Shown: positions 43,601 to 52,509 of the stretch, one piece after another
Layout of the letters: each line of letters opens with the position of its first letter
Position numbering within the stretch: the first letter of the stretch is position 1
Origin: Ypsolopha sequella
Taxonomy: Eukaryota; Arthropoda; Insecta; Lepidoptera; Ypsolophidae
Direction of reading: 5' to 3'
Assembly (NCBI GenBank): GCA_934047225.1
Contig: OW203988.1
Location: 10,884,229-10,948,228 of the forward strand
DNA: 64,000 bases
Made by a program: the position numbers and the translations under genes
The notes under the pieces: model-generated
The model's input: the letters and a program-made list of their open reading frames with translations, nothing else
The model's database searches: none
Told to the model about the DNA's origin: nothing

Positions 43601-44305
43601 AATTTGAATTTGTATTTACCACTCAGTCAACTATGTATGTAGATATCAATATTAAATAAAGTTCTTGGTTAAAAAAAGGTAAGTAATTAATTACAATGTC
43701 ATTGCTTTCGGTGGAGTTGATGTCTTCTTGATTTAGGTTCAATTTTTTAATAACGGAAGAGTTCCTACTCCTAGATTATTTTACAAACTTTACGGCTGAT
43801 TCTAACTAAAATAAAAATTATCAACTTAACAAGGTTACGATTTCATTTCAATCACCTACGAATAAAGTAATGGGCCGACTAGTCGGCGCTTTTGCTGGCT
43901 ACAAATATGCCCTGGTAGGGGGGGGGGTACGTCTCCAATTATAATCACATTGTTTTGAAGAATGCGGGGGAGTGGGTAAAATTCTTAGAAGGACATATTC
44001 TATGCTCGTCAGCTTGTTATTAGGTCAGATTCTGATCAGGTCAAGCAATTGAACAGTCAGGCTCAATCGTTCTTAGGGGATCCCTAAAACTGATTTTCTA
44101 AAACAACAATAAACTGTCCACAGATCAACCAAGCTCCGGAGAATCTTTAGATCGAGTTAAGCGCCAGTTGGAGAACTTTGATGATGACGAGTATCCAGCC
44201 GCTTCCAACCAAGAAGGGTCGGAGGAGCCTGGCTTCTGGGACAGGGTGGTTAGAGCTGCACTGAAAATGTTCAACAGATTTATAGAATGGTTAAATTCTT
44301 CCTAA
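37616..44305 (+). CDS. Secreted small peptide, 95 residues, three exons, unknown family
   Basis: Exons 37616-37690, 38332-38362 and 44124-44305 join with GT/AG borders and in frame. Exon 1 encodes a signal peptide (MRTITVQILLAVTLCLIITY, cut probably after VSG). Exon 2 adds a Ser-rich decapeptide. Exon 3 has SLDRVKRQ, with a possible furin-type cut at RVKR, then an acidic stretch (ENFDDDEYP, QEGSEEP). It ends with an amphipathic segment (FWDRVVRAALKMFNRFIEWL) alternating aromatic or aliphatic residues with Arg and Lys. There are no Cys residues in the mature part. This layout recalls precursors of linear helical antimicrobial or neuro-peptides, but I recognise no family and the function is inferred. 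A TATA box lies upstream and TAATAAA joins stop and poly(A) signal. Intron 1 holds a SINE; intron 2 (5.8 kb) holds a BEL/Pao element. Confidence 0.75.
37779..38126 (+). repeat. tRNA-derived SINE in intron 1 of the peptide gene
   Basis: The head has an A-box-like tagctcaggggtagatagct and a B-box-like aagttcgatccccggtcggg. The body ends in a (tta/ttta) tail. The body matches the start of the window (1-305). The orientation is the same as the host gene. Confidence 0.88.
38449..38650. mobile_element. MITE family 3, copy 3 (right end lost)
   Basis: It starts tacaacgtgtaacagaaagg with the agagcttattcagtcactgg arm and 'cgctcggccgaaatgaatgg'. The right arm is missing after 'ttcaggattgcctccat'. It lies in intron 2 of the peptide gene. 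Confidence 0.85.
38807..39271 (+). repeat. 5' LTR of the BEL/Pao element
   Basis: It starts tgttcgcgccacttcttgtg and ends catatcgcgtgctca. It matches the 3' LTR over its whole length as far as I can read. A TATA box is not obvious. Confidence 0.93.
39758..42181 (+). CDS. BEL/Pao Gag-protease polyprotein, cut before reverse transcriptase
   Basis: The ATG at 39758 opens 807 codons. It has an N-terminal coiled region, a DUF1759-type capsid segment from about residue 132 (KLPKLELVGFSGEATMWPTF), and a Cys/His-rich region at about 345-415 (CCPLCKQ, GCTNCLS, CRHCNCKHHSMLC) that should bind nucleic acid. A DUF1758-type aspartic protease motif, ALCDPASQSS, puts the active Asp at about residue 508. 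The frame then runs to YYIPHHPVVRVDKSTTKV, the sequence just before the RT core in this family, and ends in a short foreign tail. It comes from the deletion junction near 42140. The product could still form particles but cannot copy RNA by itself. Confidence 0.88.
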   Translation: MPNSAEAAKLKMSYSLKKLKNKRQELFNRLQRVYDFSKTALEDVSSAELFMANVETLDTVRSEIHVIIDEINDTEVLINPNFEPNYQSWSAFEDLYSHCKYINRKLSHSSKSADSKVKAPRDMECPKKPTIKLPKLELVGFSGEATMWPTFYETFKTTIHDNPDLTDNERVQYLMGKLSGRALSICSGITPNATNYDIIWKTLVSTFQDSRSLATTYLDQMFEFRPLTTASSKNLDLFLDKFCSAVSCLKSLNIKDLSDFILMYLALKKLDVETARSFEMFKRGSDLPHYDELISFLREQTKILNRTAPAITAPAPNRSANNNNNKTGYSTKSTHAFVSASTNNNCCPLCKQLKHYNLYKCPEFVKLDIEKRFQFIKSNNGCTNCLSITHNNSACKSSYNCRHCNCKHHSMLCRKQNVMNTHTALGQNITVSPRTHTQSSRLVDPAVSATNTEHMTNDSQSVPTASNNISLCNLQPNSQRNETCLLGTIQVIVKDSNGMSVRLRALCDPASQSSFSTVSCCEKLNLKYEKIPRAFVKGIGSSSNPIKGATNLKLFSRFDDSVSISLDTYVIDRITDNLPSVQVDLSTLSYLKGITLADETFYLPGEIDILIGASLFADILLSGRVSGPPGTPTGFQTIFGFTLIGNTPVYQNTACSISLCSYMEIEPPIDFILQKFWQLEEVHCEPASSPANDECEKLFINNVSRDPAGRYSVSLPFARNPNILGNSYHHAKKCFMSLERRFVSNADLRSEYNNIINEYLTKGYISPLHNDDQLSLGYYIPHHPVVRVDKSTTKVHICMPGDSCSSR
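42141..42967 (+). pseudogene. BEL/Pao integrase core and C-terminal end, frameshifted
   Basis: After the deletion junction the next frame reads CLVTRAVHVELATDLSTNTF, then RRGAVSFVYSDNATNFVGA with the second catalytic Asp. Near 42390 the frame shifts. The other frame continues as WKFNIPRSPHFGG, HLHRVVGTQLLTYEELLTVV, the INSRPL motif, LTPAHFLMS and the usual C-terminal DUF5641-like block ending RPVVRLCPLP. The stop is at 42965-42967. The start of integrase, including its zinc-binding part, is deleted. Confidence 0.87.
43068..43532 (+). repeat. 3' LTR of the BEL/Pao element
   Basis: Same length and sequence as the 5' LTR by eye. It is followed by GTACC, the target-site duplication. Confidence 0.93.
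43538..44123. other. Rest of intron 2 of the peptide gene; repeat fragment at 43785-43915
   Basis: Positions 43785-43915 share 'acggctgattctaactaaaa', 'tacgatttcatttcaatcac' and 'gggccgactagtcgg' with the repeat at 32948. A run of about 10 G lies at 43918-43927. Confidence 0.45.
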
Positions 44306-44309
44306 TAAA
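44303..44309 (+). terminator. Stop codon fused with poly(A) signal (TAATAAA)
   Basis: The TAA stop of the peptide gene shares bases with AATAAA at 44304-44309. The 3' UTR would then be only about 15-30 nt. Confidence 0.5.
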
Positions 44310-44519
44310 ATTTTGTATTTTAGTTATGTTGGTTCTTTAAATCAAAAAGAAATGAGGCGCCTAGCGGAAGAGTGGTTTATATATTTCAGACACTGTTAAA
44401 CCTTTCGTCTGCCTAGTCAAGGACCCTGATAGACACAACAGATTCAGTTGTTTAATCTTCTAGAAGATTCTGCAGGGCACTTATTTTATATTTTAATCAA
44501 GTATGGTTTTGTCAATTGA

Positions 44520-44870
44520 TTTTTCATAAAGTTGGCAAACTGCGTTAAGGCGAAATATAAATGTTTTAGCGTCCCTGTTACTCTATATGCGAAAAAACCC
44601 TCAGTGCGAGAGAGACGGATTCGTGGAAAAGTAGTAAAAAGTCGGTTTTTTATTAATATAAAATGTACTAAAGTTGTTACCAAAATTTCGTTTAACCAGG
44701 TCCTAGATACCGTTAAAACCCATGTAATAAAATATAATTGCAGTCCATATGTCATTCTAAATTGTCAAACCAGAATTGATGTCGAAAAAGACCTCATTTC
44801 AATAAATGTTTCTATCGAGTCGAATTTCTCCAATCGTGTTTCTGTTTAACAGATCCCTAGAAAAAGATTC
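44520..44870 (+). repeat. Dispersed repeat, inverted partner of 53690-54020
   Basis: ttttagcgtccctgttactc, tatatgcgaaaaaaccctca, gtgcgagagagacggattcg and tggaaaagtagtaaaaagtc recur inverted at 53885-54000. The flank 'tcaataaatgtttctatcga' also has a counterpart there. Confidence 0.75.
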
Positions 44871-45355
44871 CAAAAATAATATACCATTTTATCAAAATCA
44901 TACATTATTTACCGATGTAGATATGCAAGTTCTAATTGTCGATTTTTTTTCCGTAGCGCCTTAATTGCGACAAAAATAAAAAAGTTGGTTTAGTTAGTAC
45001 GAACTAATGTATGGTGATTTAAAAATGTTGGCATTGTACTACCAATGATATTCCACAATATCATTGTGTACTACTGATTGCCTGAAAAAACTGAAAAGTT
45101 AACTAAGCGCGAAAGGAGGCATCGTGCTACGAAATCAAATAATTTTAGTCCATGTGGGCTACTTAAACACTAAAATATAATATCAGATATTTTTATTCTT
45201 ATTCTTTACAGAAAATAAACATTTAGAAACATAATAAACAAACTAACATTTACGAAGGTAAACATATCTCTATAGAGACATCTTCCAATCTACCTCTGGG
45301 GATAATAGAATATATTTTATATAAAAGTAGACATACTACGTGTACATAGATTAAA
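44871..45355. other. No gene recognised
   Basis: AT-rich DNA; a small hairpin (caatgatattccacaatatc-attg) lies at about 45049-45072. Confidence 0.35.
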
Positions 45356-45880
45356 GAATAAATAATAATAATAATTTATTTAAATATAAACTACTATTAA
45401 TGTAAAATTAACATACTGTATAATATAACGAGATAAATACATTATAAATATAATAAAACAGACTATATAAATACATACCCAGGAAATAAAATGAATAAAT
45501 ACAATATTTACCCGAAAATTCTATAACATACAAAAGATACTCATGAAAGGACAAAAGGTGCTCCTTTAGCCATTATTTGAAAATATTCAGTGATGGATAT
45601 TCCGGAACGTTCAAGTGAAGTGAATTCCACAGTGTGGCAGCCTCAACAGTGAACGACTTGCTAAACGATGCAGAGTTGTATGCAGGAATTTTAAGAGAGA
45701 CATTTGGAATAAAGATACTCAAATCGAGCATGAAGGTATTTTGGGGTAGAGGGGTTTGTGAGAACACTGTAGAGAAGTGTGAGAATATGCAAGTGACAAC
45801 GATAACAGATGGGTGGCCAATTATGCTCTCAGCGAAAATTAGAAACATGGTAATTTTTGTGGTCTGTATGCTCACGATAC
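45356..45880 (-). pseudogene. Non-LTR retrotransposon 3' end with (TTA)n tail
   Basis: On the minus strand, 45875-45573 ends with SFSKSFTVEAATLWNSLHLN followed by VPEYPSLNIFK, the LWNSL-type end of Jockey/CR1-like ORF2. The 3' UTR runs down to a TAA/TTA microsatellite (about 45356-45378), a common tail of such elements. All upstream domains are absent. Confidence 0.7.
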
Positions 45881-46292
45881 TAGTAAAAACTACTATTTGG
45901 ATGAGGCTTTCACTGTTACTACAAAAAATTTAAAATATATTATACATCAGTATAGTATCTATATCACAAGTTAATAATCACAAGACCTCTTACGAAATAT
46001 TTATAAAATAACAAGAGTGCTATACACTATATGAGTCACATATTAGATTTATCCACACAGGTCGCATTTTATATATTTATTAGATACATTTTATAAACTT
46101 TGTATCTGGTCCTCTAAAAAGGCCGTTATGCATGAATCACATTATGATTCTATTCTAATGCCAACTTTTTTGCATGCGTAAAAAAACTCTGACTCTATCC
46201 TACTTTCAAATCATTTTATGATTTACCCAAGTCGGCCTTTTTAGATCCCCTGGACTATGTGACAATGAACATAAAAAGAGATTCATGAATGC
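45881..46292. other. Downstream flank of the SNAPC2-like gene; no other gene
   Basis: An imperfect foldback is present (ggtcctctaaaaaggccgtt against gtcggcctttttagatcccc, about 46109-46250). A minus-strand AATAAA (tttatt at about 46075) lies about 215 bp after the stop. Confidence 0.4.
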
Positions 46293-47009
46293 TTAGTCAT
46301 CAGATAGTGTCAAATTGCTTTCAGGCATATTAAACGGGTTATAGGCTTTTTGATCTATCAAGTGTCTTACACATGCAAGTTCGAAAATGGATGTAGGACG
46401 AGTAAAATATTTGACTCCTTGATTCAGCGTCATTTCTTCAATAGCATGATTGACTCGACTCTGTGGCTTAAAATTTTTACTAAACAAAGCAGTTTCAAGT
46501 ATACATTTTTCTATGAAAGCAAACTCAATTTTTTGTGCCGGAATTGGATTTCCATCTATAGCATCAGCTAAATAATGATAAATATCTTTGAAACTTAAAT
46601 TTCCTGTAAATATTGGTTTGGACACATCTTCATATTCTGCAATGAGACGTAGGGCTGTGGCAATTTCATTTTTGAGATCTGCAAATTCCAAATTTTCACT
46701 TAGTATTTTAGCCCAGCAAGACAGGGGTATTTGAGATGGGGCTGTTTTTTTTCCTCTACGAGCAGGGATCTCTTTTAATGCCTTTTCCTTATAGTAATGT
46801 ATAGCACTATCCACTTCTTCTATTGATTTAGTTTTAACATGTTCTTTTATTGCCTCAGTATTCTCGGAACCAAAACATTTAATTCCTTTTAAGAGTCCGA
46901 ATTTCTCTTTTTTAGTCCAGCCCTGCAGTCCAACGAAGCCAGAGCTAGAGTCACCTTGATATGAATCATCAGACCCCTCTACAATCATTCCGATATCATC
47001 GTCTGACAT
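46293..47009 (-). CDS. SANT/Myb-like protein resembling SNAPC2 (snRNA-activating complex subunit 2)
   Basis: A single uninterrupted minus-strand frame encodes 238 residues. After an acidic Ser/Gly-rich start, residues about 31-80 form a SANT/Myb-like unit (GWTKKEKFGLLKGIKCFG, EAIKEHVKTKSIEEVDSAIH, YYKEKALKEI). Basic RRGKKT, IPLSCWAKILSENL and a helical C-terminal half follow. Human SNAPC2 has the same order: a W-[ST]-x-x-E-K start, a 'KS-x-x-EI' helix pair, then 'PIEVWTDLAEKI'. SNAPc drives transcription of snRNA genes, so a nuclear role is likely if the match holds. The similarity is remote and from memory. Wording around the ATG is unremarkable, and no intron is needed. It ends in a Ser/Asp tail. 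Confidence 0.6.
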   Translation of the reverse strand: MSDDDIGMIVEGSDDSYQGDSSSGFVGLQGWTKKEKFGLLKGIKCFGSENTEAIKEHVKTKSIEEVDSAIHYYKEKALKEIPARRGKKTAPSQIPLSCWAKILSENLEFADLKNEIATALRLIAEYEDVSKPIFTGNLSFKDIYHYLADAIDGNPIPAQKIEFAFIEKCILETALFSKNFKPQSRVNHAIEEMTLNQGVKYFTRPTSIFELACVRHLIDQKAYNPFNMPESNLTLSDD

Positions 47010-47317
47010 TTTGCAAGAGAAATAAGCAGAAAGATGTGATCTGTAAGAAAGTTCAAGATTATGGATAATATCATTGACTTAAAAATTGGACAATACTTAC
47101 TTAGTTGAGTACTTACATAGCACGAACTGTTACATAGGCAATAAGAAATCCAAAGTAAATTAAACTGAAATCAAACAGCTGCCATATAGTAAATAAATCA
47201 AACAAACAAAACAAAACTAACCTGCCAATTGCCAAGTATAAAGCTTTAATTAATTAGGGAGGGTGGCGTTCTAAAACACCTTAGGTTGTCCCACAAATTA
47301 TAGAGGGAGATACTAAC
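47010..47317. other. Upstream region of the SNAPC2-like gene
   Basis: AT-rich, with no TATA box at a fitting distance and no other gene. Confidence 0.35.
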
Positions 47318-47414
47318 CCTGCGTTCCGAAATTGAATTATTTCGCTAAAATCGATTACGAAAGTATGAAGTGAATGGCTTATGATCCATTGTAATTCTAT
47401 TTCGGACCGCAGGG
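47318..47414. mobile_element. 97-bp MITE (TIR ccctgcg-tccgaaat), copy 2
   Basis: Nearly identical to 22979-23076, including cgctaaaatcgattacgaaa and gaatggcttatgatccatt. The ends pair as ccctgcgttccgaaat and atttcggaccgcaggg. Confidence 0.9.
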
Positions 47415-47674
47415 AAAAGTAGGATTTTTAATTCGAGGAACTCGTTTGAGTCGTTTGACAACTCGATAAGCAAAATGTTGCCACTTTTCAGCCAGCCTTT
47501 TACATTAAATTTTCGAAAAAAAAATCCACATGGCCTTTTTAAGTTTGTTTCACAGTTATTATCGAAAATAAAAACTTGCAATTTTATAATAATCGATAAC
47601 GAATCTTTTGAAACCGTAACAAAATCTCAGTAATTGTCAACATAAAAGACAGGTTTTGTCAGCTTAAAAAAACA

Positions 47675-49833
47675 GGTATCCGGGCGATTCCGTGGAAAAA
47701 TGCACCGTGACTAAATAGACAAAACGGACAATTTTGAAATATAATTTGTAAAATTTCTACAAGATTCGATGCTACTTTACACATAAATACAAAAAATCTT
47801 AGGAAAAATAGCATTTTAAAAATGGTCAATGAGAAAACTATGTCCATTTAGTAACATTTACGAAAATATATTTTATTAACAACACAAGCCATTTAAATAA
47901 AAAAACTCCCATTTAATGTAAATTATAATAAACATTATCTCGAAAATGTATTTATTAGCACCATCTTCAATATAAGTCAAATTTAAAATGACATAAGAAA
48001 ATATTTTCGTCACGTTTTAGGTCAAAACGATTACATTTTTACTTTGTGTAGCTATTTAGCCACCTTTAAATCAAAATAAACTATTTTTATATGAAATGTG
48101 CTTCGCATTCTACTATATTAAAACCAAATAACAACACTTCTCTTAATAAATTGTTAGTTTATAAATGATAACTTGGAAAAAAAATTTGTGACCGTGACGT
48201 AGTAGGACATGCCAACGTGGCTAAATGGAAACATAAACTGTGTTCATAAAGTTTATTTTTCTTTTCAAACAAAATGCTGACATAGAATTTTTATTTAAGA
48301 TAATCTAAAATATCAAATTTTTATTTCATCTAAAAAACCTTGCAAAAAGATTTTTTTAGTATGCAAGTATGTAAGTATTTTTTAGAAATGCAAATAAATA
48401 TTTCCTATAATATTCATTCTTATATACATGGTGTTTTGGGCATCGATGTAAATATTTTGAGGGACGACAAACGATATAATTTTGAAAATTTCTGACTGAA
48501 TTCACTATACTGCGAAGTTTTGTAGTTTTCGAGATATGGCAATGTTTCAGTTTTGTCTACTTAAAATTAGGTAACTACAATTAAAAACACTAGTTAAAGG
48601 CTAATTATAATAATTTTATTTAAAATTACACTTCAATCAAACAAAAAGCAATATAAATGTGTTCGAAACTATGTGAAAATAAACATAAATTTGAATACAG
48701 TACGAAGAAACAATTTTTCTTTGGTGAATGTTAGTAATAACTTTAATTATTATTTTTGCCCATAAATAGTGCTGTAATATTTTTAATTGCGGTTTCCTAA
48801 TTTTAAGTAGATAAAACTGAAAAATGTCTTTATCTCAAAAACTACAAAACTTTCTATAATAGTAAATTCTATCAGAAATCCCTCAAAATATTTACATCGA
48901 TGCCCCAAATACCCCAAAAATCCATCCATCATTGAAAACACATGGACAGCATTTTATTGTTGTCGGGAAAATAAAAATGCAATAAGAATACTACTGTAAA
49001 CTTGACCTAATGTGTCCTTTTAGTCACAAAATTGTTCCACTAATAATATGTCACGTCACTAAATGGACGTGACGATTTGCTAACAATATTAACAAAAACA
49101 ATCACTATTCTGTATTTTTTTGAAAGATATCGTTACTTCATTACATACGCAGGGAAACTGTTTACAATTTGATCATTACAGAAAGTTTCAATAACTTACT
49201 GGTACAATTTTATAACTGCGACTAAAGTGGACTTCTTATTTGGCTGGTACCTCCGAACATCCTTTCGTCACAGAAATTTCGGCTTAAAGCCGATATAGGT
49301 GAAAACAAAATTGCTTCTTTAGCCTAGTGGCTAAAGAATGATACATCACCAGGATGATACATTTAAATAGTTTTGATAGTTTCGTAATATCGGGTGCAGG
49401 TATAATAGTGGTGACTAAAGTGGACAGTCCACCTAGGTGAAAATTCGATTATTCCTTTTTCAATTATTTTATTGTAATATTATATGGTATTTATTAAAAT
49501 AATGCTCTTATTTGAATAATCTATATTAAATGTTTATGAGGAAAAAAAAAACGTTGAGCTATGTCTGAAAAAAACATGAACTTTGGTTAGTTGAAGTTAG
49601 CAAGAAGAGGTGTGACATGCTAAAATGACCGTTTTCGCTCCATATTTTTATTTATAATAAATTAAATTGTATCACGAATGGTTATGTTTTACATTATTTT
49701 AAAAGCTAAAGAACAAAGCTATACACAAAAAAAAACTGCAAAGAAACAATAGCAAAAAGTTATTGTAAATTGTCCCAACATTGTTGTGACAATGGCTTTT
49801 ACGATGGTGCAATTTTCCGCGGAATCGCCCATC
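47675..49833. mobile_element. 2.16-kb TIR element with repeated gactaaa/tggac motifs, non-coding
   Basis: The ends ggtatccgggcgattccgtg plus gaaaaatgcacc (47675-47706) and, inverted, ggtgcaattttccgcggaat plus cgcccatcc (49805-49833) pair over about 30 bp. Inside, variants of 'gtgactaaa-tggac' recur: 47707, 48195-48225, 49015-49070, 49210-49235 and 49410-49425. A nested foldback lies at 48430-48913. There is no ORF of note. It looks like a large non-autonomous DNA transposon whose superfamily I cannot name. Confidence 0.65.
48430..48913. mobile_element. Nested foldback, about 485 bp
   Basis: ggtgttttgggcatcgatgt plus aaatattttgaggga pairs with tccctcaaaatatttacatc plus gatgccccaaatacc. The arms continue through 'gttttgtagttttcgagata' and 'ttaaaattaggtaac' and their mirror images. 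Confidence 0.75.
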
Positions 49834-50216
49834 CAAGTAGCGCCATTTTGTTTACAATTACGAATGCGATTTCCAAGCATTTTTTTTCTAAATGTGTCTG
49901 ATGTGAAACGAAAAAAATTTGAAATGTATGAAGAAATATTAAGTGTATTTCTTGAATTCTTTGACATTAATGTTATTGCAAAATCTAATTATTATATCGA
50001 TGTCGATTCAATGGCAAGCTCATATTTTAACATGTACGAGGGACGATGTGCACTTGTACGAGGGACACACTGTATATGTTACGGCTAAAGCCCGAAGCGC
50101 GGTTAAACCTAGGTTTAGCCGGCTAATGTCATACAAAACTTCGGAGGTCGCCTCGCTCCGCTCCGCTTCGCTCGGCACCCAATGTATATATACTACCAAA
50201 ACTAAAACCTAACGCC
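49834..50216. other. No gene recognised; 'cgctccgcttcgctcgg' repeat block at 50140-50216
   Basis: Positions 50148-50180 (gtcgcctcgctccgctccgc, ttcgctcggcaccc) and 'aaaacctaac' match 30000-30055 and 36323-36355. This block directly precedes the DDE fragment. Confidence 0.45.
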
Positions 50217-50270
50217 GTTGTTGTGATTGACAATGCCCCGTACCACTCGAGAAAAATTTCCGAATTATGA
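50217..50270 (+). pseudogene. DDE_3-type transposase fragment (second catalytic Asp)
   Basis: In frame from 50217, VVVIDNAPYHSRKISEL ends at TGA 50268-50270. The D-N-A-x-x-H signature is typical of the second Asp of IS630/Tc1-like DDE_3 transposases. Only 17 codons remain. They abut, and overlap in another frame, the following nuclease-like ORF. Confidence 0.65.
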
Positions 50271-51046
50271 TTCATGCAGAGAATGCGGCAAGGAAAGGGT
50301 TTAATTTTTTTTTATTAGTAAGTGCTGATACTGACGTATTAGTCCTGGCACTATTTCACTGGAAAAGTTTTCACTCCCTAGGAGTAAACGAAATGTGGAT
50401 GAGAACTGGAGTTGGTGATACAACAAGACTTATACCTATTCACATGTTAGCCGAAAATGTCGGAAAAGATATGTGCCATGTACTACCAGCACTTCATGCT
50501 CTTTCTGGTGGTGACTATACGAGCAAGTTCGGAACAAAAAAAGCTGCAATCGGCTGTAACCCTGAGCATTATTTGAAAGAGTTTGGTTCATCACCGCTAT
50601 CTCCAACTCACGACAAAATCATGGCATTTGCCGAAGAGTACTTAGTGCAATTGTTAAAGGAAGGCTCGTCTTGCAAGACCCTTGATGAGTTCCGGCTTTG
50701 GAAGTACCTCCATGGGAAAAATGTATCTCTTGATAACTTACCGCCAACAAGTTCCAGTGCACAGGGCCACCTTCTTCGTGCTTTCTTCCACACCCATTTG
50801 ATGATACACTGCCTCGATAAAGCGCAAGAAACACTGGATCCACTTGAGCTCGGATTTGAAAGGACAGATGGTATTCTAATGCCTTCAAAGTACATTAATC
50901 CGTTACCAGACGACTTCATTGGGGCATGAACGTGTATTAAGTGCGCGACATCAAGTTATGTGTGCAGAGATGTGGAAATTCCATGTCGTTTGTTTTGCAA
51001 ATGCAACAGTGTAGACAGAGATCAAGTTAATTGCAGAAACCCATTC
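50267..51046 (+). pseudogene. Transposon-type PIN/XPG-nuclease-like protein, 5'-truncated, with in-frame TGA before a Cys-rich tail
   Basis: The open frame 50267-50929 encodes 220 residues: IHAENAARKGFNFFLLVSAD, TDVLVLALFHW, a WMRTGVGDTTRLIPIHMLAE block, and VLPALHALSGGDYTSKFGTK. I know such proteins from many arthropod and cnidarian genomes as repetitive, uncharacterised genes; the ADTDVL and GGDYTSKFG acidic motifs resemble those of XPG/FEN-type nucleases (inference). The usual N-terminal half is missing and replaced by the DDE_3 fragment. After the TGA at 50927-50929 the same frame stays open to 51046 with a Cys pattern (CIKC, C, C, CRLFCKC, C), the kind of metal-binding tail these proteins carry. 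So one stop codon separates body and tail. Confidence 0.7.
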
Positions 51047-52500
51047 TCAATATAATCCCAATCAATATAAGGGGATGAAACAAGGTGTAAACTGTTTGAT
51101 TAAAAATGCATTTTCTTACATGTACAACGGACTGTTTATATCCTTAATCCACGAGAAAGAAGTCGTGGCCGCACTCTAGATTGGAATTGTGCATTTTGAA
51201 AAGTAGGTATTTAGCTCCTTTTTTGCCATTGCTGGGCAAAGGCAAATGTGCATACTGTATTACATATGTATATATATATATGTATACGTGAGCTATAAAG
51301 CCATTATTAATAATAATTAGGTAGTCTTAATGAAAACATTTTTCCAATTTTCAATGGCGTTGTGTTAAATTTTCATCAAAGAGAATAATTCGTCATTTCG
51401 ATACAAAAAGATACATTTTCTAGACTATAACTTTGAATTATCAAAAAAATGCTGATAAACAAACTTGTCGATAATTTCATGCCAAACTTTTTTGCCAGAA
51501 AATTTTTTCTATAGAACTTACCAGTTTCGCAAAAAACGCTTACTTTAACAGAACGGTAGCGGAGTAATGGCGGCCATCTTGAATGACGTCATTCTGGGAA
51601 AACGTGGGGGGTAGGAATCATCCACCCAAGTTTTTTTTGCTTCTTAATGAGTTCAAAAGAGAAAATCTCTGTACGCCGGTATGCACACAGAACTGTAGTC
51701 AGCCGCAGGATCATAAACGCTACGAGTACATACCTAAAATTAGGTGACCTAGGTGTTTGTATTATTCTGAGGAATGTTATTTAGCCAAATAGTCATTTAA
51801 CCAGTGCAGTGCGTCTAGTTTACAAAAACCGTCAAGCTTTTATGCCTTTTTGTTTCAATGTATCGGAGTCAATTGTACAACATTATATTTATACTTTTTT
51901 TTTGAATAATCAAACGAACTTACCCATAAGTTATGTTCGATCATAATTATCTTATCTCAATGACCGATCCCTCCCCAGTCATAATGATAACTTTTAGTAT
52001 CGTGGTCCCCGGAACATTTTAAACATATATTTAGAATCATAGATAAGTATAATGTTTAGAATGTACAAGATAAACAATGTAGTAGAGAAAATGATACCAA
52101 AAAATTACTATGACATTACTTTTAGATTTACTATTTTACTGCATATTCTGCTTTAAAATATAATTTTTAATACAGTTGCTCAAAAAGTGGCGTATTGCAG
52201 GGACGTATAGCGTTCGGGATGTAGGCTATTACATACTCGAGCTTTTTCTTTACCTTTTCCGAACTCGTGCGTTCTCTTTCCCAAATGTCAAAATAATGTC
52301 TATTAAAAAGAAAAAACCAACCACGAAGTTTTTACAAAAAAAAATCATAGAAGTTTTTATGATTCATGCAAATATTTCTAAAAAGAAGGTACTAATTTGT
52401 TTTAATATCAGATTTAATGATTTGATTCAATGAGTTAGGTTAGGTTTCATTTCATTTCATCTCATTAAATTTCATTGTCATTTCATATCAATAAAAAAAT
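51047..52500. other. No gene recognised
   Basis: AT-rich DNA with an A/T microsatellite at about 51265-51290 and the palindrome aatgacgtcatt at about 51583-51594. A 'tttcatttcat' simple repeat lies at 52446-52490. An 85-codon frame at 52176 is unsupported. Confidence 0.4.
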
Positions 52501-52509
52501 TCTACTGAA

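Noticed and set aside
52176..52433. An 85-codon ORF rich in Lys and Phe
   Set aside because: It is of A/T-run origin, with no domain, promoter or splice context.
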